Assembly (NCBI GenBank): GCA_038727705.1
Contig: JAVYVJ010000001.1
Location: 159,924 to 223,923, forward strand
Reading direction: 5' to 3'
DNA: 64,000 nucleotides
Source of the DNA: Zestosphaera sp.
Lineage (GTDB): Archaea; Thermoproteota; Thermoprotei_A; Sulfolobales; NBVN01
Shown: in pieces, positions 34,233-43,860 of the stretch
How positions within the stretch are numbered: the stretch's first letter is position 1
How the letters are laid out: each line of letters begins with the position of its first letter
The notes under the pieces: model-generated
Database searches by the model: none
What the model was told of the DNA's origin: nothing
Seen by the model: the letters and a program-made list of their open reading frames with translations, nothing else
Translations under genes and position numbers: made by a program

Positions 34233-35102
34233 GTGGTGGTCCGCATGTTCCCCGTGTCTGACGCTCACGCACATGTATCACCCGCAGGATTGGGTGGTTC
34301 GCTTGTGGGCAGGAAGTTCAGGGAGGCGGGCGGCTGGTTCATAGCTCTGGTCTCACTGCCGCCAACGAATTACGGCCTCAGAGGAGATCTTAATGGGCTT
34401 CTTAAATCCTTCGATATTCATGCACGCGAATGCCTGAAGGCCAGGTCCGAGGGCCTTAGCGTGGCCTGCCTGGCGGGCGTCCACCCGGCTTACGTGGACG
34501 AGCTTGTCAGGGCTGTGGGCGTCAACAGGGTTGACGAGGTTCTCAGCATGGTTAGGAGGGCTTTGGAGAGCCTTAGGAGGTTGAGGTTGGAGGGCCTCAT
34601 AGAGGGGTTCGGGGAGTTCGGGCGTCCTCACTACAAGACGTTGCCTGAGTCCGTAGTAGTTAATGATGTGGTGCTGAGGGAGGTTCTTGAGGTATGCAGC
34701 GACACGGACTCGGTGCTCCATCTACACACGGAGCAGGGCGGCTCGGCGACGGTCGCGTCCGTCGACGCTCTCGTGAAGTCTGCTGGGGCTTCTAAGTGCA
34801 GGGTCGTCTTCCACCATGCAAGCCTGGCCGTCGTCAGGGCTGCTGAGAATCTGGGCTATCACTCGACAGTCCTCGGCCGTGAGGACCTCCTGCTCAACAT
34901 TCTGGAGTTAAACCCTTCGAGAGTTCTGGTCGAGAGCGACTTCATAGACGATCCCAGGAGGCCGGGGGTCGTGATGTACCCGTGGGATCTGGCTGGGGAG
35001 GTCGGCAAGCTCCTTGCCAAGGAGGGCGGGCATGAGGAAGCGCTTAGGAAGTGCCTAGTTGACAACGTGAGGGAGCTTTACGGAGTAAAGCCTGAGACCT
35101 AA
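34233..35102 (+). CDS. TatD-like metal-dependent hydrolase
   Basis: This 289-residue protein belongs to the TatD branch of the amidohydrolase (TIM-barrel) superfamily, related to archaeal predicted hydrolases. Metal ligands visible are DAHAHVSP (about residues 9-15), a Glu in FGEFGRP near 130, His in LHLHTEQGG near 165, HHA near 193, and Asp in VESDFIDDP near 230. The substrate is unknown; TatD relatives are DNases or act on small substrates. GTG 34233 gives the longest frame; ATG 34245 places the metal motif closer to the start and is at least as good. The end overlaps the convergent winged-helix gene by four bases. Confidence 0.82.
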   Translation: MVVRMFPVSDAHAHVSPAGLGGSLVGRKFREAGGWFIALVSLPPTNYGLRGDLNGLLKSFDIHARECLKARSEGLSVACLAGVHPAYVDELVRAVGVNRVDEVLSMVRRALESLRRLRLEGLIEGFGEFGRPHYKTLPESVVVNDVVLREVLEVCSDTDSVLHLHTEQGGSATVASVDALVKSAGASKCRVVFHHASLAVVRAAENLGYHSTVLGREDLLLNILELNPSRVLVESDFIDDPRRPGVVMYPWDLAGEVGKLLAKEGGHEEALRKCLVDNVRELYGVKPET

Positions 35103-35377
35103 TCAATGCATTTGTCTTTAACGCCTAACTGCTCCCTGCCGACGTCGCTGAGCAACACGTTCTTGACGCTGCCCCTAGCCGTAGTGACTCTGATGAGCCC
35201 CCGCATCTCCAGAAGCATTAAGATCCTGACGAACTCGCTGTACGACATGCTGAACTCGCTGCGTAGCTCGGTGTACAGCTGGTCCTCCCTAACCACACAC
35301 CCATTCTTCACCATGACTTCAAGCAGTTTAAAAGCTACGTTGACTGTTGTTTTAGTAGCGCTCAACTCTACTGCCAC
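35099..35377 (-). CDS. Winged-helix regulator-like protein
   Basis: The 92-residue protein reads as a winged helix-turn-helix: VAFKLLEVMVKNGCVVREDQ, helix LYTELRSEFSMSYSEFVRIL, then MLEMRGLIRVTTARG with a wing-like end. It is probably a DNA-binding protein, with unknown targets. It follows cdc48 on the same strand by 66 bases, with an AT-rich patch upstream that may give its own transcript, and its stop overlaps that of the TatD-like gene. The start appears to be GTG. Confidence 0.6.
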   Translation of the reverse strand: MAVELSATKTTVNVAFKLLEVMVKNGCVVREDQLYTELRSEFSMSYSEFVRILMLLEMRGLIRVTTARGSVKNVLLSDVGREQLGVKDKCID

Positions 35378-35442
35378 CGCTTAAGATTGCCTACATAATT
35401 GGGGCTGGGAGGTTTTAAGCTTTATGCTGTCCGGTTCGAATC

Positions 35443-37632
35443 TCATATCTGGTAGGGGTGTGTCAGCACGTGAGGCAACCTCTGCTTGGTTCTGGAGGAC
35501 CAAACCTCATAGAACTTAATTATGTCCTGAGTCAGCGACGGCGGTATCTTGCGCAACGCGCGCTCGAAGTCCTCCCGGCTTATGTGCGACGCGTCGGGGC
35601 TCCTCCGCAGAGCGCTGAAGGCAGCTTCCCTTACTAAAGCGGTCAGGTCGGCCCCCGAATAGCCCTCCGTCCTCCTGGCAAGCTCCTCCAGACTCACGTC
35701 GGGGGCTAGCGGGCTCTTCCTGGTGAGGACGCTGAGTATGTCCAGCCGCGCCCTTAAGTCCGGCTGCGGTACGTAGATGAGCTTCTCCAGCCTACCCGGC
35801 CTGAGTAAAGCGGGATCCACTAAGTCCGGCCTGTTGGTCGCCGCTATCACGACGACGTTCCCAAGCTTCTCTATCGAGTCCATCTCCGTCAGTAGCTGGC
35901 TCACAACCCTCTCACTCACGTACGAGTCCCCGGAGACCCCCCTCAGGGGGGCTATTGAGTCTATTTCGTCGAAGAATATTATTGCTGGTGCTACTTGTCT
36001 TGCTCTTCTGAATATTTCTCTTATTGCTTTTTCTGATTCTCCTACCCATTTGCTTAGTATTTCTGGTCCTTTTATTGCTATGAAGTTTGCTCCTGATTCC
36101 GTCGCCACGGCCTTAGCTAGGAGGGTCTTACCACAACCAGGAGGACCATAAAGAAGAATACCCCTAGGGGACTCAACGCCCAACCTCTCGTAAGACTCCG
36201 GGTTCTTGAGAGGCCACTCAATGACCTCCCTCAGCTCCTGCTTCACGTCCTCCAGACCACCTATGTCGGACCACCTGACCTCAGGGACCTCGACGAAGAG
36301 TTCTCTGAGCCCGCTTGGGTGGACTGCTTTGAGGGCGTTCATCAGGTCGTTCATGCTCACGGCCAAGCCGCTGTATATGTCAGGCGGCAGGTCATCGTCT
36401 AGGTTCAGGCCGTTGAGAGCCCTCTTTATCGCGTTGAGGGCCGCCTCCTTAACCAAAGCCGCTAGATCAGCTCCCGTGAAGCCATGCGTCACTTCAGCCA
36501 GCTTCGCCAGGTTGACGTCCTCCGCTAGAGGCACGTTCCTAGTGTGTATTTGGAGTATCTCGAACCTCCCCTGCTTGTTGGGCATCGGTATCTCTATTTC
36601 CCTGTCGAATCTTCCCGGCCTTCTCAGGGCTGGGTCGACTGCGTCTATCCTGTTCGTAGCCCCTATAACTATGACGTCCCCCCTGCCCTCAAGCCCGTCC
36701 ATTAGTGTTAGTAGTTGTGCTACTACTCTTTTTTCTACTTCTCCTATTACTTCTTCTCTTTTTGGTGCTATTGAGTCTATTTCGTCTATGAATATTATTG
36801 CTGGCGCGTTCTTCCTGGCCTCCTCGAAAATCTCCCTCAACCTCTGCTCAGACTCACCATAATACTTACTCATAATCTCAGGACCGTTAATCGCTATGAA
36901 GTAGGCATCAGCCTCGGTTGCCACGGCCTTAGCTAGGAGGGTCTTACCACAACCAGGAGGACCATAAAGAAGGACTCCCTTAGGGGGTTCTATGCCGAGC
37001 TTCCTGAAGAGTTCCGGATGCTTGAGGGGTAACTCAACAAGCTCCCTAACCCTCTCAACCACATCCTTCATGCCGCCGACGTCCTCGTAAGTCACCCTCA
37101 TCATCCTGAGGGTCTGCGCGGGCTTGTTGACCAGAATTAGCCTGGTCTGCTCCCCTATTACCACCGGCCCCGCAGGTCTTGTCGAGACCACCTTCAGGAA
37201 CATGACCGAACCCAGAAGCTGGAACGGAACTACATCCTCCTCCACAACCGCGTAGTTCAGCAACCTCCTCTTAATTATCCTGAGCGCTGACTCCCCGCCG
37301 CTCACCTGGCTTGAGGCGTCCGTGAGCGCCAGCTTGACAGTGAGGGCCTGCTTGACCTCGATGCGCCTCACGAGCACCCTGTCCCCTATGCTGACGCCGG
37401 CATTCTTCCTTAGCACGCCATCCATCCTTATCAAGTCCTTATCATCGTCCTCAGGCAGTGCTGGCCACACTATAGCTACCGTGTTCTTCCTGCCCACTAT
37501 CTCGACAGCGTCCCCTTCCTCAGCACCTATGGCGTTGAGGATCCTCTCAGGGATCCGGACCTTACCCCTGAACGCGTCGTTCTTACCTGCCTCAGCAACC
37601 CTCAGGACGTACTCCTTACTCCTGTTGAACAC
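35443..37632 (-). CDS. cdc48: CDC48/VAT family AAA+ ATPase
   Basis: This double-ring AAA+ unfoldase feeds proteins to the proteasome and remodels complexes. It has an N domain (residues 1-190), D1 with Walker A GPPGCGKT (about 222) and Walker [13 protein letters not shown] (about 280), and D2 with the same Walker A (about 495) and [12 protein letters not shown] (about 550). The 729-residue length is typical. Local composition is unusual: stretches encoding the D1 and D2 Walker motifs use almost only A-ending or T-ending codons, and 53 bases around the two Walker A motifs are identical. It is a single gene between the winged-helix and EF-1beta genes. Confidence 0.96.
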   Translation of the reverse strand: MFNRSKEYVLRVAEAGKNDAFRGKVRIPERILNAIGAEEGDAVEIVGRKNTVAIVWPALPEDDDKDLIRMDGVLRKNAGVSIGDRVLVRRIEVKQALTVKLALTDASSQVSGGESALRIIKRRLLNYAVVEEDVVPFQLLGSVMFLKVVSTRPAGPVVIGEQTRLILVNKPAQTLRMMRVTYEDVGGMKDVVERVRELVELPLKHPELFRKLGIEPPKGVLLYGPPGCGKTLLAKAVATEADAYFIAINGPEIMSKYYGESEQRLREIFEEARKNAPAIIFIDEIDSIAPKREEVIGEVEKRVVAQLLTLMDGLEGRGDVIVIGATNRIDAVDPALRRPGRFDREIEIPMPNKQGRFEILQIHTRNVPLAEDVNLAKLAEVTHGFTGADLAALVKEAALNAIKRALNGLNLDDDLPPDIYSGLAVSMNDLMNALKAVHPSGLRELFVEVPEVRWSDIGGLEDVKQELREVIEWPLKNPESYERLGVESPRGILLYGPPGCGKTLLAKAVATESGANFIAIKGPEILSKWVGESEKAIREIFRRARQVAPAIIFFDEIDSIAPLRGVSGDSYVSERVVSQLLTEMDSIEKLGNVVVIAATNRPDLVDPALLRPGRLEKLIYVPQPDLRARLDILSVLTRKSPLAPDVSLEELARRTEGYSGADLTALVREAAFSALRRSPDASHISREDFERALRKIPPSLTQDIIKFYEVWSSRTKQRLPHVLTHPYQI
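36104..36972 (-). repeat. 53-bp direct repeat within cdc48
   Basis: The segments 36104-36156 (D2) and 36920-36972 (D1) are identical over 53 bases. Both encode the Walker A region of the two ATPase domains, including all synonymous positions. Confidence 0.9.
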
Positions 37633-37719
37633 TACCCACCCTCAGAAGAGTATTGTCTTTAGACGCTTATATTGTACACGCATCCCACGGTCGGGTGGGG
37701 TTTAGCGGGGCCACGGCTG

Positions 37720-37998
37720 TCAGAGGGCGTCAGTCCTCGTCACGAAGTCTATGTCCACGGACGCTACCCCGCTCACTTCAGTGAGGGTCCTCTCAAGCTC
37801 GTCCGTCCCGCCCTCGAAGTCCTCCGGCATCGCTATGTACAGCCTCAGCGCATAGAGCCCGAAGGCCACGTACTCCTTCTCATGCCTGAGGATGTCGTAG
37901 TACTGGGGTAGCTTAGCCTTAATGCCGTTGATTAGGGAGTCGAGATCCACCTCATCGCTGTCCGGATTCACACGAAGTGAGACCACGACCTTACCCAA
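37720..37998 (-). CDS. ef1b: Elongation factor 1-beta (aEF-1B)
   Basis: This is the nucleotide exchange factor that recycles EF-1alpha. Counting from TTG 37998 the protein has 92 residues, the archaeal length. It begins GKVVVSLRV, contains the central helix-strand IKAKLPQYYDILRHEKEYVAFGLYALRLYIAMPE and ends with the family pattern GGTDELERTLTEVSGVASVDI, which contacts the elongation factor. The longer open frame (to 38097) was rejected because the extension overlaps the Zn-ribbon gene and is not conserved; a GAGGAGG ribosome site lies 8 bases before the TTG. It follows the Zn-ribbon gene within 13 bases, so they form an operon. Confidence 0.9.
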   Translation of the reverse strand: MGKVVVSLRVNPDSDEVDLDSLINGIKAKLPQYYDILRHEKEYVAFGLYALRLYIAMPEDFEGGTDELERTLTEVSGVASVDIDFVTRTDAL

Positions 37999-38011
37999 GG
38001 CCACCACCTCC

Positions 38012-38230
38012 TCAAGGACCCTCGAACCCGCAGTTAGGGCACTTATACGGGTTCGAGAGATCCCTGCACTTACTGCACCTCCAAATAACCACCACACCGC
38101 AGTTAGGGCACATGAACCTCACGGCCTTCTCATGCGGGGATATCAGCTTGCCGCAACTACCGCATATCGGAGGGGTTGCCGCCTCTACAATCACTGCCCC
38201 CCTGCCCTTAAACTCGCTCGCCTGCGCCAT
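38012..38230 (-). CDS. Zn-ribbon RNA-binding-type protein (DUF1610/COG2888)
   Basis: From ATG 38230 this is a 72-residue protein with four CxxC knuckles: CGSC, CPNC, CSKC and CPNC, giving two zinc ribbons. Members of this archaeal family are predicted RNA-binding proteins, often beside EF-1beta. The start at 38230 was chosen over the longer frame (to 38371) because a TATA box at about 38260-38269 sits 30 bases upstream, and the extra residues show no conservation. The gene is followed by the EF-1beta gene with only 13 bases between. Confidence 0.88.
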   Translation of the reverse strand: MAQASEFKGRGAVIVEAATPPICGSCGKLISPHEKAVRFMCPNCGVVVIWRCSKCRDLSNPYKCPNCGFEGP

Positions 38231-38257
38231 ACATCTCGCCCAAAAACAAGTGCCAGA

Positions 38258-38271
38258 AAGCTTAAAAATAT
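38258..38271 (-). promoter_or_regulatory. TATA box of the Zn-ribbon/EF-1beta operon
   Basis: Minus-strand AATATTTTTAAGC lies about 30 bases before ATG 38230, matching archaeal promoter spacing. Confidence 0.5.
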
Positions 38272-38398
38272 TGCATGTGGCAACCCAGCACCCCCTCACA
38301 CTCGCTGTCGGATAGTGGGTCTCGTTTGGAGGCTCCAGCATGCGGGCGATCTCAGTGCAGGCAATCATCAACTCTAGTTCAGCAATTTCAAGGACTTC

Positions 38399-39676
38399 CT
38401 ACTCATGCCTCAACGCCTTGACGGGATCCATCTTGGCGGCTCTCCACGCCGGGTAAACGCTTGAGACCGCGCTAACCGCCACTGCCAAGGTGAATGAAGC
38501 GACTACTATGTAGGGGTTCACGTAAGGCGTGTAGGTCATGCTTAACCCCGCTATCTGACTGGTAACGCCTCTAGAGGCTACGGGGGCTGAGGCACCGGAC
38601 TGCCTCATCATGCCCCCCGTTAGGAGACCCGGTATTATGTGTGAGACGACCGCGCCCGTGGCTATTCCCGCAATCCCTCCCAACACCCCTATTAGGCAGC
38701 CCTCAGTGACTATCTGAGCTAATATATGTCTGTTTTTGAATCCCAGCGCCTTCATGGTGCCTATCTCCCTAGTTCTCTCAGTAATGGTTACGAGCATCAT
38801 GTTGAGTATCCCCAGCGCTGCTGTAGCAAGCGATATGGCGGCGATCCCCCCGAGAAGTAACGTCAGCTGCGTGATCACCCCCTGCATTGTCTGAGTGACC
38901 TGACTTGGCGAGGTCACGGATATCGAGTTTCCGTAGATGCTCCTCAACCCCTCCACCACCACGTCTACACGGCTTGAGTCGACCGCCTTAACTATTAACA
39001 GGTCATACCATCCCCTGTTCAGGGCTCGCTGTAGCGCTTGGATCGGCATGAATATGCCGGTGTCGGGCGATATGAAGAGCATCGAGCCGTACTGAGCTAG
39101 CACGCCCGACACGACTAAGGGAATCGTGGTTGAGGAGGTCGTCTGACCACCCCCTCCTGGCGCGACCGCGCCTCCTCGGAGGCTGAGCATCACCACCTGA
39201 CCTGGAAGGACTAGCAACTGACTAGTGGTGTTTGAGAGGGCTATCTGATTCCCTACGAGGGCTAGGGGCGTTGCAGCGTCTTGATAATGCGAGCCCTCAA
39301 CGAGCTTCACGTCCCCGAGCAATTCCTTCAATCCGTAGGAGCTAACCCCGTAGACCACGGTCTCGACAGACCCCCCGCCCAGGTTAACGGTCCCAGCGAC
39401 CCTTATGAGGGGTATGACCTCCTTAACCCCCTCCACCATGGATATGATCGCGACGTCAGAGTCCGTTATCCTCCTGTTGAAGGCGCTAACAATTATCGTG
39501 TCGGGACCAAGCTTCTGGAGCATCGTGATCACGTTCATCCCAATGCCTTCCGTCTGCGACGTGAGCGTCACTATAGTTGCGACGCCGACGGTGACGCTCA
39601 GTATGAGCAGGGTTGCCCTGACCTTACGGGTCCACAGGGCCTTGAAGGCGAGGAAGAGTATGTCCTGCAGCCTCAT
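38399..39676 (-). CDS. MacB/FtsX-type ABC transporter permease
   Basis: The 425-residue permease has the MacB-like topology: one N-terminal transmembrane helix (TLLILSVTVGVATIVTLT), a large extracytoplasmic domain of about 220 residues (roughly 40-265), and three C-terminal helices with the FtsX domain and the cytoplasmic EREIGTMKALG-like segment (TREIGTMKALGFKNRH). MacB-type transporters use ATP to move or release surface-attached substrates. It is the last gene of a three-gene minus-strand operon; its ATG overlaps the end of the repeat exoprotein gene by four bases. Confidence 0.9.
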   Translation of the reverse strand: MRLQDILFLAFKALWTRKVRATLLILSVTVGVATIVTLTSQTEGIGMNVITMLQKLGPDTIIVSAFNRRITDSDVAIISMVEGVKEVIPLIRVAGTVNLGGGSVETVVYGVSSYGLKELLGDVKLVEGSHYQDAATPLALVGNQIALSNTTSQLLVLPGQVVMLSLRGGAVAPGGGGQTTSSTTIPLVVSGVLAQYGSMLFISPDTGIFMPIQALQRALNRGWYDLLIVKAVDSSRVDVVVEGLRSIYGNSISVTSPSQVTQTMQGVITQLTLLLGGIAAISLATAALGILNMMLVTITERTREIGTMKALGFKNRHILAQIVTEGCLIGVLGGIAGIATGAVVSHIIPGLLTGGMMRQSGASAPVASRGVTSQIAGLSMTYTPYVNPYIVVASFTLAVAVSAVSSVYPAWRAAKMDPVKALRHE

Positions 39677-42600
39677 TTCCTCCTCAACCTGCGTAGCGCA
39701 TATAGTGCGGCCACCACAGCGGCCGGCACTGCGATCAGCACCGCCGTGGTCGGCGTCCAGTAGGCAGTAGTGGCTGGTGAGGTCTGTGTGGCGGTGTTGC
39801 TGCTCCCCACGGTGAGGGGTATGGTTATGGTGAGTTCGTAGGGCTTGCCAACGTTGTCAGCGTAGGATATCGTGATTACGACTCTTAAAGAGGATGCGTT
39901 ACCGTATATGGCCTGCCATCCAGCGGCTCCGGCAACGTGGGTGGTTGTGCGTGGTGTACGCGTTGCAGTTCCCGTGAGTGGAAATCCTGCCCCGGTGAGG
40001 TTGGCGGGTCTTGCGGTCGTGGCGTTCAGCACTGCCGCCAGCTCGCTCGAGGTCCTAAAGCTGAAGGTGATCGTGGTTGAGGCCCCCTTAGACATGTCGC
40101 CGACGAACATCTCAGAACCGAGCAACGGCGTCAGGAACGGGTTCCACAGCACCCTGGCCGTGACGTTGTAGGCTGTTCCAAGCCCTGTATTGGATAAGGA
40201 CATCGAGATAGAGAAGGTCTGCCCTGGGGTGATCGTCTGCGGCAGGACTGCGTAGCTGGTCATCCTGAGTGATGGCGGTAGCGCGACAATGAAGCTCAGG
40301 CTCTTTGAGGTGGAACGTATCATGGTTCCGTCGAAGTAGCTCGCACTCACAGCTATCGACAACGTTGTGGGCGATGTGGAGGGCACGTACAAAGGTAATG
40401 TGAGGGTTGCTGTGGATCCAGGACCTATAGACTCCACGTAATACGTGTCAGAGGCCATCAGCATGGCACCGCTCCCGCTCGGCGGCGTCACGCTCAAGGT
40501 GATTGAGTTGACGCCGAATCTGTTTGGGTTGGTGATGAGGAGGGTGACGTTATTGACGCGTCCGGCCGTGACTGTGGTCGATGACGCCGTGATGTTTAAC
40601 CCCCTAAGGGGGTCGGGGATTATGGCAAGCGGTAGTGTGTAGCTCTCGGTGACGGCGGACCTTAAGTCCGGGCTGTAGGACGTTATCGTGATCGACATGC
40701 TCGCGCTCTGCCTTGCTTCCACATACCCTGCGTAGGCCGTGAATCGCAGTGTTCTGGATTCGCCCGGCTCTAGCGTGCCGACATACCACCTACCGTCGAA
40801 ACCCACCAGAGAGAGGCCGCCCGTCGCCACAGTCACCAGCACTTCCTTGAACCTTATGTCAGCCGTGTTGGTTACCGTCAGGCTCATGGTGGAGTTCCTG
40901 CCGCCGGCTATAGTGTAGGGCTCAACCATTACCTTGAAGTTCGGCGCGTTGTTAGGTGTGACTGCCAGCAGCGCTGTCTTGCTCTCGACCCTGGTGACGC
41001 CTCCACTATCTACGTAGCTCAGGCTTGCCACAATCTGCACTGCTGTAGTTGTCTGACCTACCACTAGAGTCACGTCGAGGTCTCTTGAATCGCCGGGCAT
41101 CAGGTCGCCGACATACCAGCTCCCGTCGAACTGACTGAATGTAGCACCCTGCAGTGTTAGCGTGGCAAGCACGTTGTAGACGGGGTTCTCTCCCTCGTTG
41201 CTAATGCGTATCGTGATGCCACTCCTGCCAGCCCTCAGTGAGTCAGGGGTCACAGTCACCTTAAGGAGGGTGAGTCCAGGTTTCACGCTCACTCCGTAGG
41301 ACCTGCTTTCGGACTGTGTCGCCCCTGCAACATCCTTGTAGGATGCGGCCACGGTTATCTGAATGACGTTTCCAACGGTCGACGGGACGAAAACCTCTAG
41401 GGTCAATGTCCTGGATTCCCTAGGGCTTAAATCCCCTACGCGCCAGGCCCCGTAGAGGTTCCTGAAGACCAGCTGGGTTTGCGTGATCACTACCGTGACA
41501 TCCCGAAGGACTTCAGAACAATTGTTGGTGAGGGTTACGTTCAGGAGGTTGCTTCCATACCTTAGTTCCTGAGGATTCAGTGAGATCAGTAGGGGTTCAC
41601 CGCACGTCACGACCGTCAGGAGTAGGTTCCTGGATTCCGCCCTAGTAACCCCTGAGGGGTCTACGTAATTGAGCGTCACACTCGCCTGCACATCCCCGCT
41701 CGCCGAGAGTGGCACAGCAAAGTAAAGCTTCAGTCTCTTCACTTCACCTGCCCCCAGGTCGCCGAGGCTCCACTTGCTGAGTGAGTCCCTTAGAACCAGT
41801 GATTGCGGCACGACTAAGGTCAGGCTTACGCCGTAGACGGGCGTTGTTCCTGTATTGCTCACTGAAAGCGTGACTTCATTAACCTTCCCCGCCGTGAGTT
41901 CCTGCGGCCTCACATCCACAGTCAAGGCTATTTGTGGTTGAATCACCGTCAAGATAATTGACGTGGAGTCACTCCTGCTCACTCCGTATTGATCCACATA
42001 GTTCAGGGTTACCGGGATCTGAATTAGGGTCCTCTCCCCTGAGACCCCTATAGGGGTGAGCGTCATGCGCGTGCTCGCCATCGCCCCAGGTTCTAGCACG
42101 TCGACTAGCCATTGCGATGAGCCGTTGAGCAGGACTAGTTGCGACGGTATGGTGAAAGTCGCCCTTAACCCTTTAATAGTCGCCGTCCCGTTGTTGAGCA
42201 CCGATATAACTACAGTCCTTGGAATGCCCGCCTCTAAAGTGGTGTTCAAGGCTGTTAAGATAGGTCTTGATATATCAAGTCGCTCAACCACTAACGAGTT
42301 GATCACTAACGTGCGAGCCACGCTGAGCCCGCACTCGTCGACGTAATTCACGTTCAGGGTTAGCGGTACGAGGCTGTTGGTCAGCGTTGATGGCACGTAG
42401 AGCTGGATTTCGAGGTTCACGTAGTCACCGGGCATGAGATCGCCGACACCGATGTTTTGGGTGAGTATCACCACCTGCTGAGAGGAGGTAATGCTGACGG
42501 TCACGCCGTGCGCACCGCCCCGACCGATGTTCTTCAGCGTGATGCTGGCGCTGGTGAATCCTGGGTGTAGTGTTATACGGTCGCCGACGACGGTTATGTT

Positions 42601-43077
42601 TGCTGCATTTGAGAGCGTCAGTGTGAGACCGAGCTCGTCGAGTTGGGCTCCGGAGGTGCTGTCGTATATGGCCAACGTAGCTGGGTACTCCCCCGCACTC
42701 ACCCAGCCCTCCACATCAACTCGGAACGCCAAGCTGATGATGTCTTTACTTGCCAGCGGCTGAGTGTACTCGACCTCAGCTACTTGTGTCTTGGTCAACG
42801 TATCTCTGAACCCCCACGGTAGGTAAAGCACCGCTTTAACCCCCGGCAAGGTCTCAACGCCTGTATACATCACTCTCACCGTGAGTAGTTGAGCGTTTGA
42901 TCCTGGACATACGCAAGCAGGGGTTGCCGGACTCCCCCATGAGGCCCCGACCAGGCTGAACTGCGTGCCGGCTGCCGTAGCCGTCACTGCCATAAGTGGT
43001 GTCAGAAACGCGGGAATCATCAAAGCAATCAGTAACTGAACCCTAAGAAATTCCCCCTTAGTAACTGCGTACCTCAC
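39673..43077 (-). CDS. Giant repeat exoprotein (CARDB/COG1361-like), ABC-associated
   Basis: This 1134-residue protein has an N-terminal signal sequence (LLIALMIPAFLTPLMAVTATA), a long beta-rich extracellular region and a C-terminal transmembrane helix (TTAVLIAVPAAVVAALYAL) with basic tail RRLRRK. At least seven tandem immunoglobulin-like repeats of about 115-130 residues carry motifs such as WYVGDLxPGxSR and SYVDxGVTRxES, like CARDB/NEW3 modules of archaeal S-layer-related proteins. It overlaps the ATPase gene upstream and the permease gene downstream by four bases each, so the three products are made together and probably form one complex; the substrate is unknown. Confidence 0.85.
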   Translation of the reverse strand: MRYAVTKGEFLRVQLLIALMIPAFLTPLMAVTATAAGTQFSLVGASWGSPATPACVCPGSNAQLLTVRVMYTGVETLPGVKAVLYLPWGFRDTLTKTQVAEVEYTQPLASKDIISLAFRVDVEGWVSAGEYPATLAIYDSTSGAQLDELGLTLTLSNAANITVVGDRITLHPGFTSASITLKNIGRGGAHGVTVSITSSQQVVILTQNIGVGDLMPGDYVNLEIQLYVPSTLTNSLVPLTLNVNYVDECGLSVARTLVINSLVVERLDISRPILTALNTTLEAGIPRTVVISVLNNGTATIKGLRATFTIPSQLVLLNGSSQWLVDVLEPGAMASTRMTLTPIGVSGERTLIQIPVTLNYVDQYGVSRSDSTSIILTVIQPQIALTVDVRPQELTAGKVNEVTLSVSNTGTTPVYGVSLTLVVPQSLVLRDSLSKWSLGDLGAGEVKRLKLYFAVPLSASGDVQASVTLNYVDPSGVTRAESRNLLLTVVTCGEPLLISLNPQELRYGSNLLNVTLTNNCSEVLRDVTVVITQTQLVFRNLYGAWRVGDLSPRESRTLTLEVFVPSTVGNVIQITVAASYKDVAGATQSESRSYGVSVKPGLTLLKVTVTPDSLRAGRSGITIRISNEGENPVYNVLATLTLQGATFSQFDGSWYVGDLMPGDSRDLDVTLVVGQTTTAVQIVASLSYVDSGGVTRVESKTALLAVTPNNAPNFKVMVEPYTIAGGRNSTMSLTVTNTADIRFKEVLVTVATGGLSLVGFDGRWYVGTLEPGESRTLRFTAYAGYVEARQSASMSITITSYSPDLRSAVTESYTLPLAIIPDPLRGLNITASSTTVTAGRVNNVTLLITNPNRFGVNSITLSVTPPSGSGAMLMASDTYYVESIGPGSTATLTLPLYVPSTSPTTLSIAVSASYFDGTMIRSTSKSLSFIVALPPSLRMTSYAVLPQTITPGQTFSISMSLSNTGLGTAYNVTARVLWNPFLTPLLGSEMFVGDMSKGASTTITFSFRTSSELAAVLNATTARPANLTGAGFPLTGTATRTPRTTTHVAGAAGWQAIYGNASSLRVVITISYADNVGKPYELTITIPLTVGSSNTATQTSPATTAYWTPTTAVLIAVPAAVVAALYALRRLRRK

Positions 43078-43778
43078 TCCCCAACCACCTCAACAACCCT
43101 GCCGTCCCGCAACTTCACCACTCGATCGGAGTACTTCGTCAACTCAGTGTTGTGGGTCACCATAACTACCGTCTTTCCCTCGTTACTGAGCCCCCTGAGA
43201 ATCTCCGTGATCATGTGTGCGTTCGCTGAATCCAGGTTTCCCGTGGGCTCGTCAGCGAGTATTACGTCGGGATCGTTGACCAGAGCCCTCGCAATGGCCA
43301 CCCTCTGCTGTTCTCCCCCGCTGAGTTCGAGCGGCTTCTTGTTAAATGCTGACGAAGGCAGGAACTTACTCAGTACCTCGACCGCCCTCTCTCTGCGCTT
43401 CTTAGAGGGGGTTCCGAGAACTATCATAGGGAGCTCGACGTTCTCAATCACCGTCAGGTGGCTGAGCAGGTTGAACGTTTGGAAGACGAAACCTATCCTC
43501 TTGCTCCTGAGTTCTGCCAGCCTGTCCTCAGAGAGCTTTGTCATCGCAAGCTCCTCGAAGACGACCTCACCTTCTGTTGGTTTGTCTAGAGCCCCCATGA
43601 TGTTTAGGAGGGTGGATTTCCCGGAGCCTGAAGGTCCCATAATGCTTAAGAACTCGCCCTTCTTGATGCTTAGCGACACCCCCCTCAACGCAGGATAATC
43701 GACCCGGCCAACACGGTACACCTTCCACACGTTAACAAGCTCTATTAGGACGTTGCGATCCATACACCATCCCTGCAT
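43074..43778 (-). CDS. MacB/LolD-type ABC transporter ATP-binding protein
   Basis: The 234-residue ATPase has Walker A GPSGSGKST (about residues 48-56), the Q-loop FVFQTFNLL (about 95), the signature LSGGEQQRV (about 153), Walker B VILADEPTGNLDSAN and the switch His in VMVTHN. LolD/MacB-type ATPases pair with FtsX-fold permeases, which matches the permease of the same operon. A TATA box (TTTTTATAAG, minus strand, about 43811-43820) precedes the ATG at 43778; ATG 43763 gives a more typical N-terminus. It is the first gene of a three-gene operon. Confidence 0.93.
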   Translation of the reverse strand: MQGWCMDRNVLIELVNVWKVYRVGRVDYPALRGVSLSIKKGEFLSIMGPSGSGKSTLLNIMGALDKPTEGEVVFEELAMTKLSEDRLAELRSKRIGFVFQTFNLLSHLTVIENVELPMIVLGTPSKKRRERAVEVLSKFLPSSAFNKKPLELSGGEQQRVAIARALVNDPDVILADEPTGNLDSANAHMITEILRGLSNEGKTVVMVTHNTELTKYSDRVVKLRDGRVVEVVGE

Positions 43779-43860
43779 ACTTATTGTCTAAGCCCCTATT
43801 AGGGGGGCTTATAAAAACTTAACTCACGTTACGTGAGCATCATACTCTAGAGTTGCTTAG

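Noticed and set aside
37999-38097. N-terminal extension of EF-1beta
   Set aside because: It overlaps the Zn-ribbon gene; a ribosome site and family start support TTG 37998.
38231-38371. N-terminal extension of the Zn-ribbon protein
   Set aside because: It contains the TATA box of the gene and has no conserved features.
38350-38399. TTGATGA and two CTGA strings near the end of the ABC permease gene
   Set aside because: The guide spacing is only 9 bases and no upstream C box is present.
39281-39763. 160-codon open frame on the plus strand
   Set aside because: It lies antisense to the ABC permease and exoprotein genes and shows no family features.
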